Below are positions 55,132-63,283 of a stretch of 64,000 nt of DNA, piece by piece (within the stretch, counting starts at the first letter, position 1; every line of letters begins with the position of its first letter). The notes under the pieces were generated by a model. That model had not been told where the DNA came from. It saw only the letters and a program-made list of their open reading frames with translations, and did no database searches. Position numbers and translations under genes: made by a program. This stretch comes from Plantibacter elymi (nom. nud.) (lineage in GTDB: Bacteria > Actinomycetota > Actinomycetes > Actinomycetales > Microbacteriaceae). The stretch spans positions 186,001-250,000 of the forward strand of contig NZ_FXWJ01000005.1 of assembly GCF_900177795.1 (NCBI RefSeq). The letters are read 5' to 3'.

Positions 55132-55901
55132 CGGGGGCAACATCAGACCAGCGGGTGTCTCGCCCGTCGGCCGTCCGTCGACGCCGGACCGTCGCCCTCG
55201 GGTTCGCGATCATCGGTGGCGTGCTCGTCGTGGTCGCCACGGTCATGATCTGGGCCGCGCGTCTCAGTCTCGGGAAGAACAGCTATGTGAGCGGCCTCGG
55301 TGCCACCGGCGAGGTGACGGCTCCGGTCTTCAACACGGCACTGCTCATGGTCGCGGTCGGTGGTCTCAGCATCGCCGTGGCGCTGCAGCGAGTCGTTCCG
55401 TCCCGCGAGCCCGGTCAGCGCCGCACGAGGGTGGGACTGCTGCTCGTCCCCTGGCTGCTCGTGGGACTGTCGAGCCTGTGCTTCCTCGTGGCGTCCCGGG
55501 TGACCTGCACCTACGAGTGCCCGATCCCGTCGAATCCGCTGTTCACGCTCCAGGACGCGGTGCACATCTCCTTCGCGGTGCTGGGCTTCGCGCTCGCCTG
55601 CCTGGCGATGATCGGGTCGGCCCTCGGATCACGGCTGCGCGTCGTCCGGCGGTTGTCCTGGTTCGCCGGGTCCGCCGTCGCGGTGATCGCGGGGCTCGGC
55701 GGCCTGCTCTCGCTCGCCGAGGTCGGGCAGCAGGTCGGGAGTTGGCTGGAGTTCGCGGCGATGACCATCGCCCTGTTCTGGCTCGTCGGGTACGGCCTGG
55801 CGGAGGTGCTCGCCGTCGGGAAGGCGGACGACGTCGGACGCCCTGGTTCCGCAGCGGAGGACGCGCGTCAGGTCGATGCGGCGTCGAGCGCCCGGGGCTG
55901 A
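55128..55901 (+). CDS. DUF998-like membrane protein
   Basis: A 257-residue protein with about six transmembrane helices and an Arg-rich N-terminal tail. It resembles DUF998 proteins in length and layout. Cys residues in VTCTYECPIPSNP lie in an outside loop and may form a disulfide. Function unknown. It is coupled to the Pr6Pr gene by ATGA. Its 3' end overlaps the convergent ROK gene by 34 bases. Confidence 0.65.
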   Translation: MTGATSDQRVSRPSAVRRRRTVALGFAIIGGVLVVVATVMIWAARLSLGKNSYVSGLGATGEVTAPVFNTALLMVAVGGLSIAVALQRVVPSREPGQRRTRVGLLLVPWLLVGLSSLCFLVASRVTCTYECPIPSNPLFTLQDAVHISFAVLGFALACLAMIGSALGSRLRVVRRLSWFAGSAVAVIAGLGGLLSLAEVGQQVGSWLEFAAMTIALFWLVGYGLAEVLAVGKADDVGRPGSAAEDARQVDAASSARG

Positions 55902-57094
55902 CTCATCGCGTCGATCGCCGGTGCGGACAGGGCGTCTCGCAGCACCATGATCGCCGCTCCCAACACCCCGGCCTCCTCGCCGGCCGTCGAGGTGACGATG
56001 CCGAGGTGCCCGGTGGCGAGCGGCATCGACCGGCGATAGACCACCTCGCGGACACCGGTGAGGAGATGTCCACCCGCCCGGGTCATCGTCCCGCCGAGCA
56101 CGATCACCGAGGGGTTCAGGAGGTTCACCACGACACTGAGTACTTCACCGATCTCCCGGCCGGCCTGTCGCGTGGTCTCGATGGCGGTCCGGTCGCCCGC
56201 GCGGATGAGCGCTGCGACGTCGCGACTGCTCACGGCGTCGATCCCATGGGCGCGGAGCTCGGTCGCGATCGCCGGCCCGCTCGCGATGGCCTCGAGGTCG
56301 CGCTCGTCGTCCGCAGCACGCGGGGAGTCCCTGCCGACGGGGACCTGGACGTGCCCGATGTCGCCGGCCGCACCGAGTGCGCCGCGCTGCAGCTCGCCAC
56401 CCGCGATGATGCCCGCACCGATACCCGTGGACACCTTCACGTAGACGAGGTCGTCGGTGTCCGGCCAGGAGATCGCGTGCTCGCCGAGCGCGAGGACGTT
56501 GACGTCGTTGTCGACGAGGACCGGGACGTCGATGGTCCGTCGGATGTAAGCGGGGACGTCGAAACGGTCCCAGCCCGGCATGATCGGTGGGTTGGTCGGC
56601 CGTCCGGTGGAGTGCTCGACCGGTCCCGGGAGGCCGATCCCGATCCCGATGACCGGGGGAGCGACCGGCTGGGGTGTGGCCCAGGTCTGCGGAGCGGCCA
56701 GCAGGGCCGACGCCGCTTCGACCACCCAGTCGAGGACGGGCTCGGGTCCTGCGGCGATCTGCAGCTCCGCTCGGCTCGTCGCGAGGATCGCTCCGGCCAG
56801 GTCGGTGACGGCCACCGTCCCGTGCGTCGCCCCGAGGTCGACGGCGACGACGACGCGCGCGAGCGGGTTGAACGCGATCCGTGCGGGCGGGCGACCACCC
56901 GAGGAGGCCGCCTCTCCAGCGGGACGGAGCAGGTCCGCGGCCACGAGGGCGTCGATCCGGAGGGAGACGGTGGAGCGGGCCAGGCCGGTCAGGGCGCACA
57001 GCTCCGACTTCGTGCGTGCCTCACCGCCGCGGAAGAGTTGGAAGAGGTCGCCGGCGCCCGGTGCTCCGGGGGAGGGGCGTAGCGGCTCGGTCAT
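55868..57094 (-). CDS. ROK-family transcriptional repressor without the zinc-finger Cys
   Basis: A 408-residue regulator: an N-terminal winged helix (RTKSELCALTGLARSTVSLRIDALVAADLL), then a ROK sugar-kinase-like domain (VVVAVDLGATHGTVAVTDLAG, LVDNDVNVLALGEH, STGIGAGIIAGGEL). After GDIGHVQV, where the family normally has CxCGxxGCxE, it reads RDSPRAADDERDLEAIASG: the zinc cysteines are missing. It probably senses a sugar. A palindrome (57119-57144) in front of it recurs upstream of the sugar operon at 57954, its likely target. ATG at 57094; no clear ribosome site. Confidence 0.88.
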   Translation of the reverse strand: MTEPLRPSPGAPGAGDLFQLFRGGEARTKSELCALTGLARSTVSLRIDALVAADLLRPAGEAASSGGRPPARIAFNPLARVVVAVDLGATHGTVAVTDLAGAILATSRAELQIAAGPEPVLDWVVEAASALLAAPQTWATPQPVAPPVIGIGIGLPGPVEHSTGRPTNPPIMPGWDRFDVPAYIRRTIDVPVLVDNDVNVLALGEHAISWPDTDDLVYVKVSTGIGAGIIAGGELQRGALGAAGDIGHVQVPVGRDSPRAADDERDLEAIASGPAIATELRAHGIDAVSSRDVAALIRAGDRTAIETTRQAGREIGEVLSVVVNLLNPSVIVLGGTMTRAGGHLLTGVREVVYRRSMPLATGHLGIVTSTAGEEAGVLGAAIMVLRDALSAPAIDAMSQPRALDAAST

Positions 57095-57118
57095 GGCGAC
57101 AGTCAACCACCTCGGCCG

Positions 57119-57144
57119 ACTTCTGTCGACTCGTCGTCAGAAGT
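57119..57144. promoter_or_regulatory. ROK operator, autoregulatory site
   Basis: ACTTCTG-N12-CAGAAGT, a perfect palindrome 25 bases upstream of the ROK start and overlapping the stop codon of the YqaJ-like gene. The same arms and spacing occur at 57869-57894. Confidence 0.75.
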
Positions 57145-57799
57145 CGAGGCTCAGCAGGGGTTCCCGGAGCGGACGAGTGACGGGCGTGGGCTCCGGCAGG
57201 ACCGGTCGCCGGGCGGCTGGATTGGTGCGGTGGTACAGCTCGTCGATGAGTGCGTTCGCGAGGCCGACCAGCTTCGCGATCTCGGCGTCGTCGCGCTCGA
57301 CCCACCGACAGAGCGGTTCGTCGTCGATGGGGACGAAGTCCTTGTGCTCCTCCCAGACCACGAGCGTCCGCTCCGCGCCGATCACGTACTGCTGCCACCA
57401 CACCTGACGCAGGTAGTTGCGGGGGATCGAGCGCCAGGACTTCGTCGTGGTCTTGATCTCCGCGAGCACGACGGCCCCGCGCTCGGTCACGGCGATACCG
57501 TCGGGGGTGGCGAGGTGACGGTGTTCGACCTCGGCCCGGAAGAGCGCCGACGAGGGGTTGATCCCGTGCGTCGCGGCGACCCACCGGGCGATCTCCGGCT
57601 CGCGGGCTCGCCCGTGGTCGGTGAAGGCGTTCCCGGAGAAGCCCGTCCTGCCGAGCTTCGCGTCGGCCGCTCGCTGGATCGAGGCCGGGGTCGAAAGGGT
57701 GGCGACGTCGGTCGCGGTGATCCCGCGCGAACGAGCCCGCAACCACGAGATGCGGTCGCTGGAGTCAGCGACGATCCGGGAGAGCAGAGCTGAGTTCAC
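57137..57799 (-). CDS. YqaJ-like nuclease/recombinase domain protein
   Basis: A 220-residue protein with the YqaJ (lambda exonuclease-like, PD-(D/E)XK) fold: WLRARSRGITATDVATLS, HGRAREPEIARWVAATHG, LATPDGIAV (catalytic Asp), and VVLAEIKTTTKSW (E-x-K). It binds or degrades DNA ends. Similar genes are scattered in actinobacterial chromosomes outside prophages. GTG at 57799 was chosen for its GGGGGA site; the upstream GTG at 57817 lies before that site. Leftward transcription runs into the ROK gene 42 bases on. Confidence 0.82.
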   Translation of the reverse strand: MNSALLSRIVADSSDRISWLRARSRGITATDVATLSTPASIQRAADAKLGRTGFSGNAFTDHGRAREPEIARWVAATHGINPSSALFRAEVEHRHLATPDGIAVTERGAVVLAEIKTTTKSWRSIPRNYLRQVWWQQYVIGAERTLVVWEEHKDFVPIDDEPLCRWVERDDAEIAKLVGLANALIDELYHRTNPAARRPVLPEPTPVTRPLREPLLSLDF

Positions 57800-57868
57800 C
57801 TGACCATTGTCCCCCACGCTTCCGACTCCTGCGGTATTCGTCGCCGGGGGAGCGGCGACCGGTGGGAG

Positions 57869-57894
57869 ACTTTTGTTTGACCACCGACAGAAGT
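57869..57894. promoter_or_regulatory. ROK operator in front of the sugar operon
   Basis: ACTTTTG-N12-CAGAAGT, the same arms (one base different) and exactly the same 12-base spacer as the site before the ROK gene. It covers the -35 element of the promoter below. Confidence 0.75.
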
Positions 57895-57905
57895 GTGGTT
57901 AGCCT
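57877..57905 (+). promoter_or_regulatory. Promoter of the isomerase/dehydrogenase operon
   Basis: TTGACC (57877-57882), 17 bases, TAGCCT (57900-57905). It lies inside and just downstream of the ROK operator, so bound repressor would block RNA polymerase. Confidence 0.75.
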
Positions 57906-57953
57906 GGATCTCGCAGCAGCGGCTGCCTGACACCATCATCATTGAGGAGCATC

Positions 57954-58700
57954 GTGTCGACTTCCCAACTCTCTGTCCAGCTCTACTCGGTACGGGAGCC
58001 GCTCACCGCGGATCGTGCCGCAGCGCTGCAGCGCCTGACCGAGATCGGTTTCCGCCAGGCCGAGCCGTTCGGCTTCGGTCCCGGCGTCAGCCTGCAGGAC
58101 ATCCACGATGCCGGCCTCGTCACGCCGAGCGCGCACGGCAAGGTCATCGCCGACGACATCGACCTGTCGGCGGCCTTCGGCGCGGCGGCTGAGCAGGGCG
58201 TGCAGGTCCTCATCGATCCCGCCATCGCCGAAGAGCGCTTCGCAACGGCCGAGACGGTCGCATCGATCGCCGACGAGCTGAACGCCGCGGCAGCGGTCGC
58301 CGCCGGTCACGGGGTCCAGGTGGGCTACCACAACCACTGGTGGGAGCTCGAGGGCGACGTCGCGGGCACCAGCCCGCTCGAGCACCTCGCCGCGCTCACC
58401 GACCCGGCCGTCCTGTTCGAGGTCGACACCTACTGGGTCGAGGTCGGCGGACGCCGCGCGGTCGACGTCCTCGGCGCGATCGGCGATCGTGTGCGCTTCA
58501 TCCACGTCAAGGACGGCGACGCCTCCCGCGACACGCTGAAGCAGCTGCCCGCGGGTGCCGGGGTCGTCCCGGTGCTCGACATCCTCGCCGCGGCACCGCA
58601 GGCTCTGCGCGTCGTCGAGTTCGACGCGTTCGACGGCGACATCTTCCAGGGGCTCGAGCAGAGCTTCACCTACCTCACCACGAACGGAGTCCAGGCATGA
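57954..58700 (+). CDS. Sugar phosphate isomerase/epimerase-like TIM barrel (AP_endonuc_2)
   Basis: A 248-residue xylose-isomerase-like barrel. Start STSQLSVQLYSVREPL, substrate and metal regions VGYHNHWWELEG (His), LFEVDTYWVEVGG (Glu, Asp), and VRFIHVKDGD. It probably interconverts an aldose/ketose or keto-sugar intermediate. First gene of a tightly coupled four-gene operon (57954-61952). GTG at 57954 follows GAGGAG; the TTG four codons upstream overlaps that site and is unlikely. Confidence 0.85.
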   Translation: MSTSQLSVQLYSVREPLTADRAAALQRLTEIGFRQAEPFGFGPGVSLQDIHDAGLVTPSAHGKVIADDIDLSAAFGAAAEQGVQVLIDPAIAEERFATAETVASIADELNAAAAVAAGHGVQVGYHNHWWELEGDVAGTSPLEHLAALTDPAVLFEVDTYWVEVGGRRAVDVLGAIGDRVRFIHVKDGDASRDTLKQLPAGAGVVPVLDILAAAPQALRVVEFDAFDGDIFQGLEQSFTYLTTNGVQA

Positions 58701-59806
58701 GCAACAGCACCGGAACGGTCGGTGTCGGCCTCATCGGCGCCGGCGTCATCAGCGACCAGTACCTCAGCAACCTGGTCACCTTCCCCGACCTCGACGTCCG
58801 GTTCGTCGCCGACCTCGACCTCGAGCGGGCGAAGACGCAGGCCGAGAAGTACGGGGTGCCCGGCCACGGCTCGGTCGCCGAACTCCTGGCCGACCCCGAG
58901 ATCGAGATCGTCGTCAACCTGACCATCCCGAAGGTCCACGTCGAGGTCGCCATGCAGATCCTCGACGCCGGCAAGCACGTGTGGAGCGAGAAGCCCTTCG
59001 CGCTCGACCGTGAGAGCGGGCAGGCCCTGCTGGCCGCCGCGAAGGAGAAGCGGCTCCGCGTCGCCACGGCTCCCGACACCTTCCTCGGCGCCGGCATCCA
59101 GTCCGCCCGCCGACTCGTCGAGGCCGGCGGCATCGGCCAGCCCCTCACCGCGCTGACCCTCATGCAGAGCCCCGGCCCGGAGTCGTGGCACCCGAACCCC
59201 GACTTCCTGTTCCAGGACGGCGCCGGTCCGCTCTTCGACATCGGCCCGTACTACATCACGGCGCTCGTGCAGCTGTTCGGTCCGATCGCCCGCGTCACCG
59301 CGCTGGCCTCGCAGGCCTTCCCGCAGCGGACGATCGGTTCCGGCCCGCGCGCCGGTCAGTCGTTCGACGTGACGGTGCCGACGCACGTGAGCGCCCTCTT
59401 CGAGTTCGAGAGCGGCCAGCTCGCGCAGAGCGTCTTCAGCTTCGACTCCAAGCTCGGCCGCACGCAGTTCGAGGTCGCCGGCTCGACCGGCACGCTCGTC
59501 GTCCCCGACCCGAACACCTTCGAGGGCGACCTGCTCGTCTACGGCGGTGGCGAGGAGCCCGAGGCGATCCCGTCGACCGGTCCGACGCAGGGACGCGGGA
59601 CCGGGGTGGTCGAGCTCGCCCAGGCGATCCGCGCCGGTCGTCCCGAGCGCGCCTCCGGTGAGCTCGCGTACCACGTGCTCGACGTGATGGTCTCGACGGC
59701 CGAGTCGGGTCTCAGCCGCACCTCGGTCGACGTCGTCAGCACCGTGGAGCTCGCTCCCGCGCTGCCCGAGTCGTGGACCCCGGCGGACGGCACGTTCGGA
59801 GCATGA
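58697..59806 (+). CDS. Gfo/Idh/MocA-family oxidoreductase 1
   Basis: A 369-residue NAD(P)-dependent sugar dehydrogenase. Rossmann motif GLIGAGVISDQYL near residue 10, the family EKP motif in VWSEKPFALD, and the catalytic region GAGPLFDIGPYYITAL (the Asp-Ile-Gly...Tyr). Such enzymes oxidise sugar or inositol hydroxyls, often at C3. Coupled to both neighbours by ATGA overlaps. It differs strongly from the next dehydrogenase, so the two probably act on different intermediates. Confidence 0.9.
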   Translation: MSNSTGTVGVGLIGAGVISDQYLSNLVTFPDLDVRFVADLDLERAKTQAEKYGVPGHGSVAELLADPEIEIVVNLTIPKVHVEVAMQILDAGKHVWSEKPFALDRESGQALLAAAKEKRLRVATAPDTFLGAGIQSARRLVEAGGIGQPLTALTLMQSPGPESWHPNPDFLFQDGAGPLFDIGPYYITALVQLFGPIARVTALASQAFPQRTIGSGPRAGQSFDVTVPTHVSALFEFESGQLAQSVFSFDSKLGRTQFEVAGSTGTLVVPDPNTFEGDLLVYGGGEEPEAIPSTGPTQGRGTGVVELAQAIRAGRPERASGELAYHVLDVMVSTAESGLSRTSVDVVSTVELAPALPESWTPADGTFGA

Positions 59807-60921
59807 CCGTGGCCGGTCCCGGTATCGCCGTGGTGGGCGGTGGCTTCATGGCCACCGTCCACAGCCGGGCGGCCCGCGCTGCGGGTGCCCGGCTGGTCGG
59901 AGTCGTCGCCTCGACGCCCGAACGCTCGCGGGAGGTCGCCGCGAGCCTCGGGTTCGAGCGCGGATACGGCTCGCTCGACGAGCTGCTGGCCGACCCGTCG
60001 GTCGACGTGGTGCACGTCTGCACGCCGAACGCACTCCACGCCGAGCAGGCACTCGCGGCCATCGCGGCCGGCAAGCACGTCGTCTGCGAGAAACCCCTCG
60101 CGACCGACGCTGCGACCGCCGAGCGTCTCGTCGTCGCCGCCGCCGAGGCCGGTGTCGTCGGCACGGTGCCGTTCGTGTACCGCTTCCACCCGCTCGTCCG
60201 GGAGGCCCGCGCGCGTGTCGCCGCCGGCGACCTCGGGACCCTGCTCACGATCAGCGGGTCGTACCTCCAGGACTGGTTGCTCGCGCAGGCCGACGACAAC
60301 TGGCGGGTCGACTCGGCGGCCGGGGGCCGTTCGCGCGCCTTCGCCGACATCGGTTCGCACCTCGTCGACCTCCTGGAGTTCATCACGGGCACGCGCATCA
60401 CCGAGCTGACTTCGACGGTCCGCACCTTCTTCGCCGAACGCGCGAACACCCCGGAGGTCACGACCGAGGACGCGGCCGCGGTCGTCATCCGGCTCGAGGG
60501 CGGCGCCATCGGCACGCTGCTCGTCTCGCAGGTCGCGCCCGGTCGGAAGAACCGGCTGCACCTCGAGGTCGCCGGGACCGAGCTCAGCATCGGCTTCGAC
60601 CAGGAAGCACCCGAGACGCTCTGGCTCGGACGTCGGTCGGGGACGCAGGTGCTGCCTCGCGACGCCGACCAGCTGCACCCGGACGCCGCACGCCTGTCCA
60701 TCGTCCCCTCGGGGCACCCGATGGGCTACCAGGACGCCTTCAACGCCTTCGTGGCCGACAGCTATGCGGCGATGGCCGGACAGTCGCCGGACGGCCTGCC
60801 CGTCTTCGCCGACGGACTCCGCACCGCGCGCATCACCGAGGCCGTCCTCGACGCGGCCGACACCGGTCGCTGGGAAGCGATCGCCACCTCCACCGACGAC
60901 GAGCAGAGGATCATCGCATGA
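59803..60921 (+). CDS. Gfo/Idh/MocA-family oxidoreductase 2
   Basis: A 372-residue NAD(P)-dependent dehydrogenase. Rossmann GIAVVGGGFMATVHSRAA, EKP in VVCEKPLATD, and the catalytic motif SRAFADIGSHLVDLLEFITG with the DIGSH form seen in inositol-2-dehydrogenase-like enzymes. Translationally coupled on both sides (ATGA). With its partner it could make a 3-keto sugar and later reduce the product. Confidence 0.9.
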   Translation: MTVAGPGIAVVGGGFMATVHSRAARAAGARLVGVVASTPERSREVAASLGFERGYGSLDELLADPSVDVVHVCTPNALHAEQALAAIAAGKHVVCEKPLATDAATAERLVVAAAEAGVVGTVPFVYRFHPLVREARARVAAGDLGTLLTISGSYLQDWLLAQADDNWRVDSAAGGRSRAFADIGSHLVDLLEFITGTRITELTSTVRTFFAERANTPEVTTEDAAAVVIRLEGGAIGTLLVSQVAPGRKNRLHLEVAGTELSIGFDQEAPETLWLGRRSGTQVLPRDADQLHPDAARLSIVPSGHPMGYQDAFNAFVADSYAAMAGQSPDGLPVFADGLRTARITEAVLDAADTGRWEAIATSTDDEQRIIA

Positions 60922-61952
60922 CCGACACCACCGACAAGCAGTACGCGAGCCGCCTCCCGGTGACCCTGTTCACCGGACAGTGGGCGGACCTCCCCTTCGA
61001 GGAGGTCGCCCGCCTCGCCGCCTCCTGGGGCTACGACGGGCTCGAGATCGCGGCCTCGGGCGACCACCTCGACCTCAAGCGCGCGGATGAGGACGACGCC
61101 TACCTGCAGTCCCGCCTCGACATCCTCGACCGGCACGGCCTCGAGGTCTTCGCGATCTCGAACCACCTCACCGGCCAAGCCGTCTGCGACGACCCGATCG
61201 ACTTCCGCCACCAGGCGATCGTCCGTGACTACACGTGGGGCGACGGCGACGCGGAGGGGGTGCGTCAGCGGGCAGCCGAGGACATGAAGCGGTCCGCGCG
61301 GGTCGCGCGCAAGCTCGGCGTCGACACGGTCGTCGGCTTCACGGGGTCGAAGATCTGGCAGTACTCCGCGATGTTCCCACCGGTGCCGGCCTCCGTCATC
61401 GACGCCGGGTACGAGGACTTCGCGACCCGCTGGAACCCGATCCTCGACGTCTTCGACGCCGAAGGCGTCCGCTTCGCACACGAGGTGCACCCGTCCGAGA
61501 TCGCCTACGACTACTGGACGAGTGTCCGCACTCTCGAAGCGATCGACCACCGTCCGGCGTTCGGTTTCAACTGGGACCCGTCGCACATGATGTGGCAGGG
61601 CATCGACCCGGTGGGGTTCATCGTCGAGTTCGCGAACCGGATCTACCACGTCGACTGCAAGGACACCCGGATCCGGCCCGCCACCGGTCACGCCGGCATC
61701 GTCGGCTCGCACCTGCCCTGGGGCGACCCGCGACGCGGCTGGGACTTCGTGTCGACCGGTCACGGCGACGTGCCGTGGGAGGACGCCTTCCGCGCCCTGT
61801 CGAGCATCGGCTACGCCGGGCCGATCTCGATCGAGTGGGAGGACGCCGGCATGGACCGCCTGCACGGCGCCGAGGAGGCCGTCGGGTACATCCGGAACCT
61901 GCTCTGGAAGCTGCCCGAGCAGTCCTTCGATGCGGCGTTCAGTACCCAGTAG
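60918..61952 (+). CDS. Sugar phosphate isomerase/epimerase-like TIM barrel 2
   Basis: A 344-residue AP_endonuc_2-type barrel, longer than the first one. PVTLFTGQWADLPFEEVARLAASWGYDGLEI opens the fold. Metal ligands lie in FAHEVHPSEIAYDY, FGFNWDPSHMMWQG, IYHVDCKDTRI and IEWEDAGMD. Relatives include keto-sugar isomerases and the barrel subunit of C-glycoside deglycosidases; which one cannot be decided. Last gene of the operon, followed by two REP-like elements. Confidence 0.88.
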   Translation: MTDTTDKQYASRLPVTLFTGQWADLPFEEVARLAASWGYDGLEIAASGDHLDLKRADEDDAYLQSRLDILDRHGLEVFAISNHLTGQAVCDDPIDFRHQAIVRDYTWGDGDAEGVRQRAAEDMKRSARVARKLGVDTVVGFTGSKIWQYSAMFPPVPASVIDAGYEDFATRWNPILDVFDAEGVRFAHEVHPSEIAYDYWTSVRTLEAIDHRPAFGFNWDPSHMMWQGIDPVGFIVEFANRIYHVDCKDTRIRPATGHAGIVGSHLPWGDPRRGWDFVSTGHGDVPWEDAFRALSSIGYAGPISIEWEDAGMDRLHGAEEAVGYIRNLLWKLPEQSFDAAFSTQ

Positions 61953-61954
61953 CC

Positions 61955-61998
61955 CCGGTCCCTGAGCTTGGAACCCGGTCCCTGAGCCTGTCGAAGGG
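61955..61998. repeat. Truncated and full REP-like element after the sugar operon
   Basis: 61955-61973 is a copy broken after CCTGAGCTTG, and 61975-61998 is complete (GGTCCCTGAGCCTGTCGAAG core). The complete copy abuts the stop codon of the thioredoxin-like gene. Confidence 0.8.
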
Positions 61999-62259
61999 CT
62001 ACAACGCCTTCGCCGCCGCGACGAGCACCTGGTTGAGCGTGGGCGCACCCGTCGCACGGAACACCTCGGTGCCGTCGTCGGCCGTGATGATGACGGTCGG
62101 GGTGGAACGGATGCCGTCGGCCTCCGCCTCCGCCGACCGGAAGGCGACGTCGCGCTCCTCGACGACGGCGCCGGCCACGAGCGCCGGGACCTCGGCCAGG
62201 ACGGCGCGAGCCTGCATGCAGGGGGCGCAGAACGCGGAGGTGTACAGGGTGAGCTTCAC
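61999..62259 (-). CDS. Thioredoxin-fold protein
   Basis: An 86-residue thiol-redox protein: KLTLYTSAFCAPCMQARAVL with the CxxC (CAPC) active site, EERDVAFRSAEAEADGIRSTPTVIITADDG with the cis-Pro of STPT, and a final helix. The length is that of a minimal thioredoxin or glutaredoxin-like protein. GTG at 62259 begins the fold; the ribosome site is weak. It is convergent with the sugar operon. Confidence 0.8.
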   Translation of the reverse strand: MKLTLYTSAFCAPCMQARAVLAEVPALVAGAVVEERDVAFRSAEAEADGIRSTPTVIITADDGTEVFRATGAPTLNQVLVAAAKAL

Positions 62260-62368
62260 GTCTCGTCCAACGCGACCCGGCGGTCGACCATTCCGCTTCG
62301 GTCGCCCGATCCTGGGGGAGTTGTCAATCGTCCACGCGATCACGGGTTGATGGACCAGGATGGGCGTC

Positions 62369-63208
62369 ATGAGAATCGCAGTGACGGGAGGCTCGGGCAA
62401 GCTCGGGCGAACAGTGGTCGGCCACCTTCGGGAGCACGGTCACCTGGTGATCAACCTCGACCAGGCGGGAGAGCGCGGCGAGGGTTTCGTCCGCATCGAC
62501 CTGCGTGACGCGGGCCAGGTGTTCGACGCCCTCACCGGTGTCGACGAGCAGGCGCCCGACGGGTTCGACGCGGTCGTCCACCTGAGCGCCATCCCCGCGC
62601 CGGGGCTCTCGACGAACACCGCGACCTTCCAGAACAACATCCTCAGCACGTACAACGTGTTCAACGCCGCCATCAAGGCCGGCATCACGAACATCGTCAC
62701 GGCGTCGAGCGAGACCGTCCTCGGGCTGCCGTTCGACACCCCGCCGCCCTACATCCCCGTCGACGAGGCCTACGCCGCCCGACCCGAGTCGACGTACTCG
62801 CTGTCGAAGCACCTCGAGGAGCAGCTGGCGATCGAGCTCACGCGGTGGCACCCCGAGCTCAAGATCATCGCGCTCCGCTTCTCCAACGTGATGGACGAGG
62901 CCGACTACGCGGCGTTCCCGTCGTTCGACGCCGACGCCACCCTCCGCAAGTGGAACCTCTGGGGCTACATCGACGGACGCGACGGCGCCCAGGCCGTGCG
63001 GCTCGCGCTCGAGCACCAGGCCACCGGGTTCGACCGGTTCATCATCGCGGCGGCCGACACGGTCATGTCGCGAGACAACGTCGAGCTCGTCGCGGAGGTC
63101 TTCCCGGACGTGCCCGTCAACGGCGACATCGCCGGCAACGGGACGCTGCTCTCGATCGACCACGCCCGCGAGGTCCTCGGGTACGACCCGAAGCACAGCT
63201 GGCGCTGA
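62369..63208 (+). CDS. NAD-dependent epimerase/dehydratase family protein
   Basis: A 279-residue extended SDR. MRIAVTGGSGKLGRTVV binds NAD(P), HLSAIPAPG follows, and the catalytic YSLSK (YxxxK) comes after ESTYS. It resembles uronate dehydrogenases and nucleotide-sugar epimerases; the substrate is not determined. ATG at 62369 has AGGA at 8 bases; an ATG three codons upstream lacks one. Position after the sugar operon is suggestive but not linked. Confidence 0.82.
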   Translation: MRIAVTGGSGKLGRTVVGHLREHGHLVINLDQAGERGEGFVRIDLRDAGQVFDALTGVDEQAPDGFDAVVHLSAIPAPGLSTNTATFQNNILSTYNVFNAAIKAGITNIVTASSETVLGLPFDTPPPYIPVDEAYAARPESTYSLSKHLEEQLAIELTRWHPELKIIALRFSNVMDEADYAAFPSFDADATLRKWNLWGYIDGRDGAQAVRLALEHQATGFDRFIIAAADTVMSRDNVELVAEVFPDVPVNGDIAGNGTLLSIDHAREVLGYDPKHSWR

Positions 63209-63214
63209 CCCGTT

Positions 63215-63274
63215 CTCAGGAGTTCCTCGGCGCGTCGCTCGCTCGCGAGCCCGGCGCTCCGGAGGACTCCTGAG
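63215..63274. terminator. Long palindrome between the convergent epimerase and MarR genes
   Basis: Outer arms CTCAGGAGT...ACTCCTGAG with a second inner arm (CCTC/GAGG, GGCGC/GCGCC-like) can fold into one long hairpin. Confidence 0.6.
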
Positions 63275-63283
63275 TAAGGGACT

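Noticed and set aside
57137-57817. YqaJ-like gene as part of a prophage
   Set aside because: No recombination partner or phage gene beside it; isolated copies are common in actinobacterial chromosomes.
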